Made by a program: the position numbers and the translations under genes. The notes under the pieces are model-generated. The model saw only the letters and a list, made by a program, of their open reading frames with translations. It did no database searches and had not been told where the DNA came from. A DNA stretch of 16,899 bases from CAZNRY01 sp964575675 (GTDB lineage: Bacteria > Eisenbacteria > RBG-16-71-46 > CAIMUX01 > VGJL01): positions 1 through 16,899 of the forward strand of contig CAZNRY010000090.1 of NCBI GenBank assembly GCA_964575675.1, written 5' to 3'. Below, piece after piece: positions 14,405 through 16,899 of the stretch (its first letter is position 1; each line of letters opens with the position of its first letter).

Positions 14405-15747
14405 TCCGCGGCCGCAGGCTCCACGGCCGCGTTGTTCTGGGCGAGGAGGCCTGCCCACGCCTCGGGGGCCAGAAGATCACCGGCCGTCATCTCCTGATCG
14501 GCGGAGGACATCTCCGCGACGAGCCTCCGAAAATCGGGCAACTGGGCCTGCGCGATCGGATCGGATGGGAGATTCTTTGTCTTCAGGGGATTCACCGAAC
14601 GGCCGTTCTCGACGAACTCGTAGTGCAGGTGCGGCCCCGTAGCCAGCCCCGTGTGGCCGACGTAGCCGATCTTCTCTCCCTGCTTGACCCGGGCGCCGGA
14701 TCGGACGCTTGCGGCGAACCGGTTGAGATGCCCATAGCGGGTCGCATGGTTGCGATCGTGGCGGACCTGGATGAACCGGCCGTACCCACCCTTCCATCCC
14801 GCATACTCGACAACCCCGTCGGCTACCGCGACGACCGGCGTCCCCTCGCTCGCCGCGTAATCGACGCCATGATGGGGCCTGTAGGTCCGCAGGATCGGAT
14901 GGAAGCGGCTGTTCGCGAAGAAGGAGGAGATCCGGCGGTAGTTCAGAGGGCTTTTCAGGAATGCGCGCCGGAGACTCTTGCCCTCGAGGTCGTAGTGGCC
15001 CCCCTTGCCGCCGGTGGGGCGGAAATAGACCGCGCTGCCCGATGCCTCTTCTCCCCGGTACCAACCGTAGAGGACCTCACCGTAGCCGACGAAGCTCCCC
15101 TCCACGAACCTCTCCTCGACGAGAAGGGAGAACTTGTCGCCCCGCCGGACCTCGGTGAAAAAGTCGATCTCGCAGTCGAGGATGTCCGCGAGCTTGATCG
15201 CCAGACGCGGATTTCCGCCCGCCGCGATCACCGCCTCCTCGAAGGTACTCTGCACGAGACCGGCCAGCTTCCTGACGCGCACCTCCGAATCGACCGCCTG
15301 TGCGAAGGAACGGAGTGAATCGCCTGCCATGTCGAAGACGTAAATTTCGCCCGGCGCCACGCGGCAGGCGAGGCGAAGGAGTCCGCCCCCCTCATTGCGC
15401 GTGAATTCGAGGACCTGCCCGGGCATCAGCGATCGCGGGGAGAAGTAGTCGCGGGTGCGGATCTCGCGCAGGACCCGTTCGATTTGCTGCAACCCCATGC
15501 GGTTTCGCAGGAGAAGCCCGGCGAGGGTATCGCCCCTATGGACCGTATCGCACTCCGTGTAGGTGTGCAGGTCCGGACCACTGAGATCGCCCGGAGGGGG
15601 GGGCGCCTCTCTGAGGGGGGTCACGCCGTGTATCCGAAGCAGGAGCAGGACCAGAACGCCCGCCGCTCCGCTCGCGAACCAGGGCGACCACCTCCGAACC
15701 GCCAAAAACCTCACCCTACCCCCTTCGGTGCCGAACCTAAGCCGCAT
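14401..15747 (-). CDS. M23-family membrane-anchored peptidoglycan endopeptidase
   Basis: Zinc metallopeptidase of the LytM/MepM type, likely cleaving peptide cross-links in the periplasm. The 448-residue product has one N-terminal transmembrane segment (about 21-38, FASGAAGVLVLLLLRI), then a LysM-like CDTVHRGDTLAGLL region (66-80). A linker domain leads to the M23 domain with RPHHGVDYAA (ligands His292, Asp296), HATRYGHLNRF (334-344) and GPHLHYEF (His373, His375). All four expected zinc-site residues are present. ATG 15747 has GGAG five bases upstream; a GTG at 15714 behind GGGGGTAGG is an alternative that still keeps the membrane segment. The C-terminal 50 residues are acidic and Ala-rich, unrelated to the peptidase. 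Confidence 0.93.
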   Translation of the reverse strand: MRLRFGTEGGRVRFLAVRRWSPWFASGAAGVLVLLLLRIHGVTPLREAPPPPGDLSGPDLHTYTECDTVHRGDTLAGLLLRNRMGLQQIERVLREIRTRDYFSPRSLMPGQVLEFTRNEGGGLLRLACRVAPGEIYVFDMAGDSLRSFAQAVDSEVRVRKLAGLVQSTFEEAVIAAGGNPRLAIKLADILDCEIDFFTEVRRGDKFSLLVEERFVEGSFVGYGEVLYGWYRGEEASGSAVYFRPTGGKGGHYDLEGKSLRRAFLKSPLNYRRISSFFANSRFHPILRTYRPHHGVDYAASEGTPVVAVADGVVEYAGWKGGYGRFIQVRHDRNHATRYGHLNRFAASVRSGARVKQGEKIGYVGHTGLATGPHLHYEFVENGRSVNPLKTKNLPSDPIAQAQLPDFRRLVAEMSSADQEMTAGDLLAPEAWAGLLAQNNAAVEPAAAD

Positions 15748-15773
15748 GAGCGCTCCGGTGTGAAGTCGGGCGC

Positions 15774-15802
15774 AGCCTACAGAGCCGCCAGCAGGGTGTC
15801 AA
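15774..15802 (-). promoter_or_regulatory. Candidate promoter of the M23 peptidase gene
   Basis: TTGACA (15802-15797), a 17-base spacer and TAGGCT (15779-15774) lie in the 66-base gap between the kinase stop and the M23 start. The -35 is perfect, spacing is ideal and the -10 is weak. The first eight -35-region bases (TTGACACC) are shared with the candidate at 14404. Confidence 0.5.
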
Positions 15803-15813
15803 TGGCCGGAATC

Positions 15814-16899
15814 TTAAGCTGCCAACGGGGTGCGCTCGATCCCCTTGCCCATCGGCCAGACGAGGATGAACCGCCCCCCCCCGCCAGGCCGCTCCTCCAC
15901 CCAGATCCTGCCCTTGTGGTTCTCAACAATACGGAATGTCGTAGCCAAACCAAAGCCATGACCCTCTTTCTTGGTCGTGAACCCAGGCTCGAAGATCCTC
16001 GCCCGGAGGGCCGGGGGGACCCCCGGGCCGTTGTCCTCCACCTCGACCCGAACGTACCCTTTTCCGTCGATCTTGGTCCGTATCTGGATCAGACCCTCTT
16101 CCGTACCCGCATCCCGAAGCGCGTCGGCGGCATTGCGGCAGAGATTCAGAAGAACCTGGTGGATCTGCCCCGCGTCCCCTTCGACCTCACCCAACCCCGG
16201 TTCCGGGGCGAACTCGAGACGGGCCTTGTCGAAGGCGTTCTGCGGCTGTAGGAACTCCACGATCTCCTGGCAGAGCGCGTTCAGGTCGAAGAGGGTGACC
16301 TTCAGCTCCCTGTGCGAGAAATCGAGCAACCCGCGGGCCAGGCGCGTGAGCCGCTCGACCTGTGTCCAGAGAATCTCACCGTCTCGCGCCATGTCGCCGA
16401 GACCACCCTTCTCGATCTTTCGCCGCAGCAGCTGGGTCCGGCCCGAAAGGACGGCCAGGTAGTTGTTCATCTCGTGGGCGACCGAGGCGGCCATCTCTCC
16501 CTTGGCCGCCATTCGCTCCGAAGAGATCAAGGCCTGGGTCGTGCGCTGCAGCTCGATGTAGGCGCGGTTCTGGTTCTTGACGATGACGAGCGGTAGGAAG
16601 AAGAGAAATACGCCCGGATTGCCCAGGCTCAGATAAGAGAGAAGCAGGATCGGACTCAGGGCGAAGAGCGCCGCGCTTGAGGTCACTGCGTTGCGATAGA
16701 CGTAGTTCGTGCGCAGTGTCGGAAGTAAAGGCGCCCGGCGCTCCAATGCGATCGCCCCCGCCACGAGCAGCGTGTTGACCGTGTAGTAGGCCACGCAAGC
16801 GAGGATGAGCCCGCCGATCCCCGAGACCGAGTGGAAGTGCTCGCTTCTCGCCGGTCCCCCCGCGAGAAGACGGAAGATCGAGCCGGCCGCAAACGCCGT
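15814..16899 (-). CDS. Membrane sensor histidine kinase (5' end outside the window)
   Basis: Two-component sensor kinase of which 361 C-terminal residues are visible; the frame is open to base 16899. The visible N-terminal part is hydrophobic, with three likely membrane segments (GIGGLILACVAYYTVNTLLV, SSAALFALSPILLLSYLSLG, VFLFFLPLVIV), so signal sensing may be intramembrane. Next come HisKA with the H-box ASVAHEMNNYLAVLSG (His at visible residue 142), the N-box NLCRNAADAL, G1 VEDNGPGVP, the F-box IFEPGFTTKK and G2 GHGFGLA. It lacks a receiver domain, and no response regulator is visible. A GTG at 16794 would give a shorter protein but would cut into a membrane helix, so the true start is likely upstream. 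It probably does not share a promoter with the M23 gene. Confidence 0.92.
   Translation of the reverse strand, partial: TAFAAGSIFRLLAGGPARSEHFHSVSGIGGLILACVAYYTVNTLLVAGAIALERRAPLLPTLRTNYVYRNAVTSSAALFALSPILLLSYLSLGNPGVFLFFLPLVIVKNQNRAYIELQRTTQALISSERMAAKGEMAASVAHEMNNYLAVLSGRTQLLRRKIEKGGLGDMARDGEILWTQVERLTRLARGLLDFSHRELKVTLFDLNALCQEIVEFLQPQNAFDKARLEFAPEPGLGEVEGDAGQIHQVLLNLCRNAADALRDAGTEEGLIQIRTKIDGKGYVRVEVEDNGPGVPPALRARIFEPGFTTKKEGHGFGLATTFRIVENHKGRIWVEERPGGGGRFILVWPMGKGIERTPLAA

Noticed and set aside
1..16899. Mobile element, CRISPR array, toxin-antitoxin or defence locus
   Set aside because: No transposase, integrase, direct-repeat array or defence-like domain was seen; gene order is typical housekeeping throughout.

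Overview
This is a GC-rich bacterial chromosome segment (roughly two-thirds G+C by eye) in which every gene I can support lies on the minus strand, so transcription runs from high to low coordinates. The content is almost all core housekeeping. ZapA, a ZapB-like protein, 6S RNA and a membrane-anchored M23 endopeptidase point to an uncultured, high-GC, probably Gram-negative lineage. An infC with an apparent AUC start and a long C-terminal tail recalls myxobacteria. The phylum cannot be fixed from this window.

Layout in transcription order. (1) 16899-15814: the 3' part of a membrane sensor histidine kinase. (2) 15747-14401: an M23 peptidase with its own candidate promoter. (3) 14318-10225: a tightly coupled run of a long-chain polyprenyl diphosphate synthase, rsfS, a PfkB-family sugar kinase, an unrecognised 229-residue protein and purM. 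The purM frame is interrupted by an in-frame TAG 57 sense codons before its natural end. (4) 10188-8354: a near-consensus promoter, tRNA-Val(GAC), a structured leader with an intrinsic terminator, then infC-rpmI-rplT and a small ZapB-like coiled-coil gene. infC appears to start at AUC. (5) 8286-5358: zapA, a 6S RNA, rny (RNase Y) and ymdB. (6) 5354-1: folD-xseA-xseB-ispA-nadK-recN, with recN cut by the window edge.

Functionally the window links translation initiation and ribosome assembly (infC, rpmI, rplT, rsfS, tRNA-Val), RNA control (6S RNA, RNase Y, YmdB), division (zapA, zapB-like), isoprenoid carriers (ispA plus the long-chain synthase), one-carbon, purine and NADP supply (folD, purM, nadK) and DNA repair (xseA, xseB, recN). 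Many junctions are four-base stop/start overlaps (ATGA, GTGA, TTGA), implying translational coupling; the TTGA form occurs three times.

I found no mobile element, CRISPR array, prophage or obvious novel defence system. The points most worth a second look are the purM amber codon, the infC AUC start with its upstream terminator and leader, the 6S RNA between zapA and rny, and the unrecognised gene next to purM.
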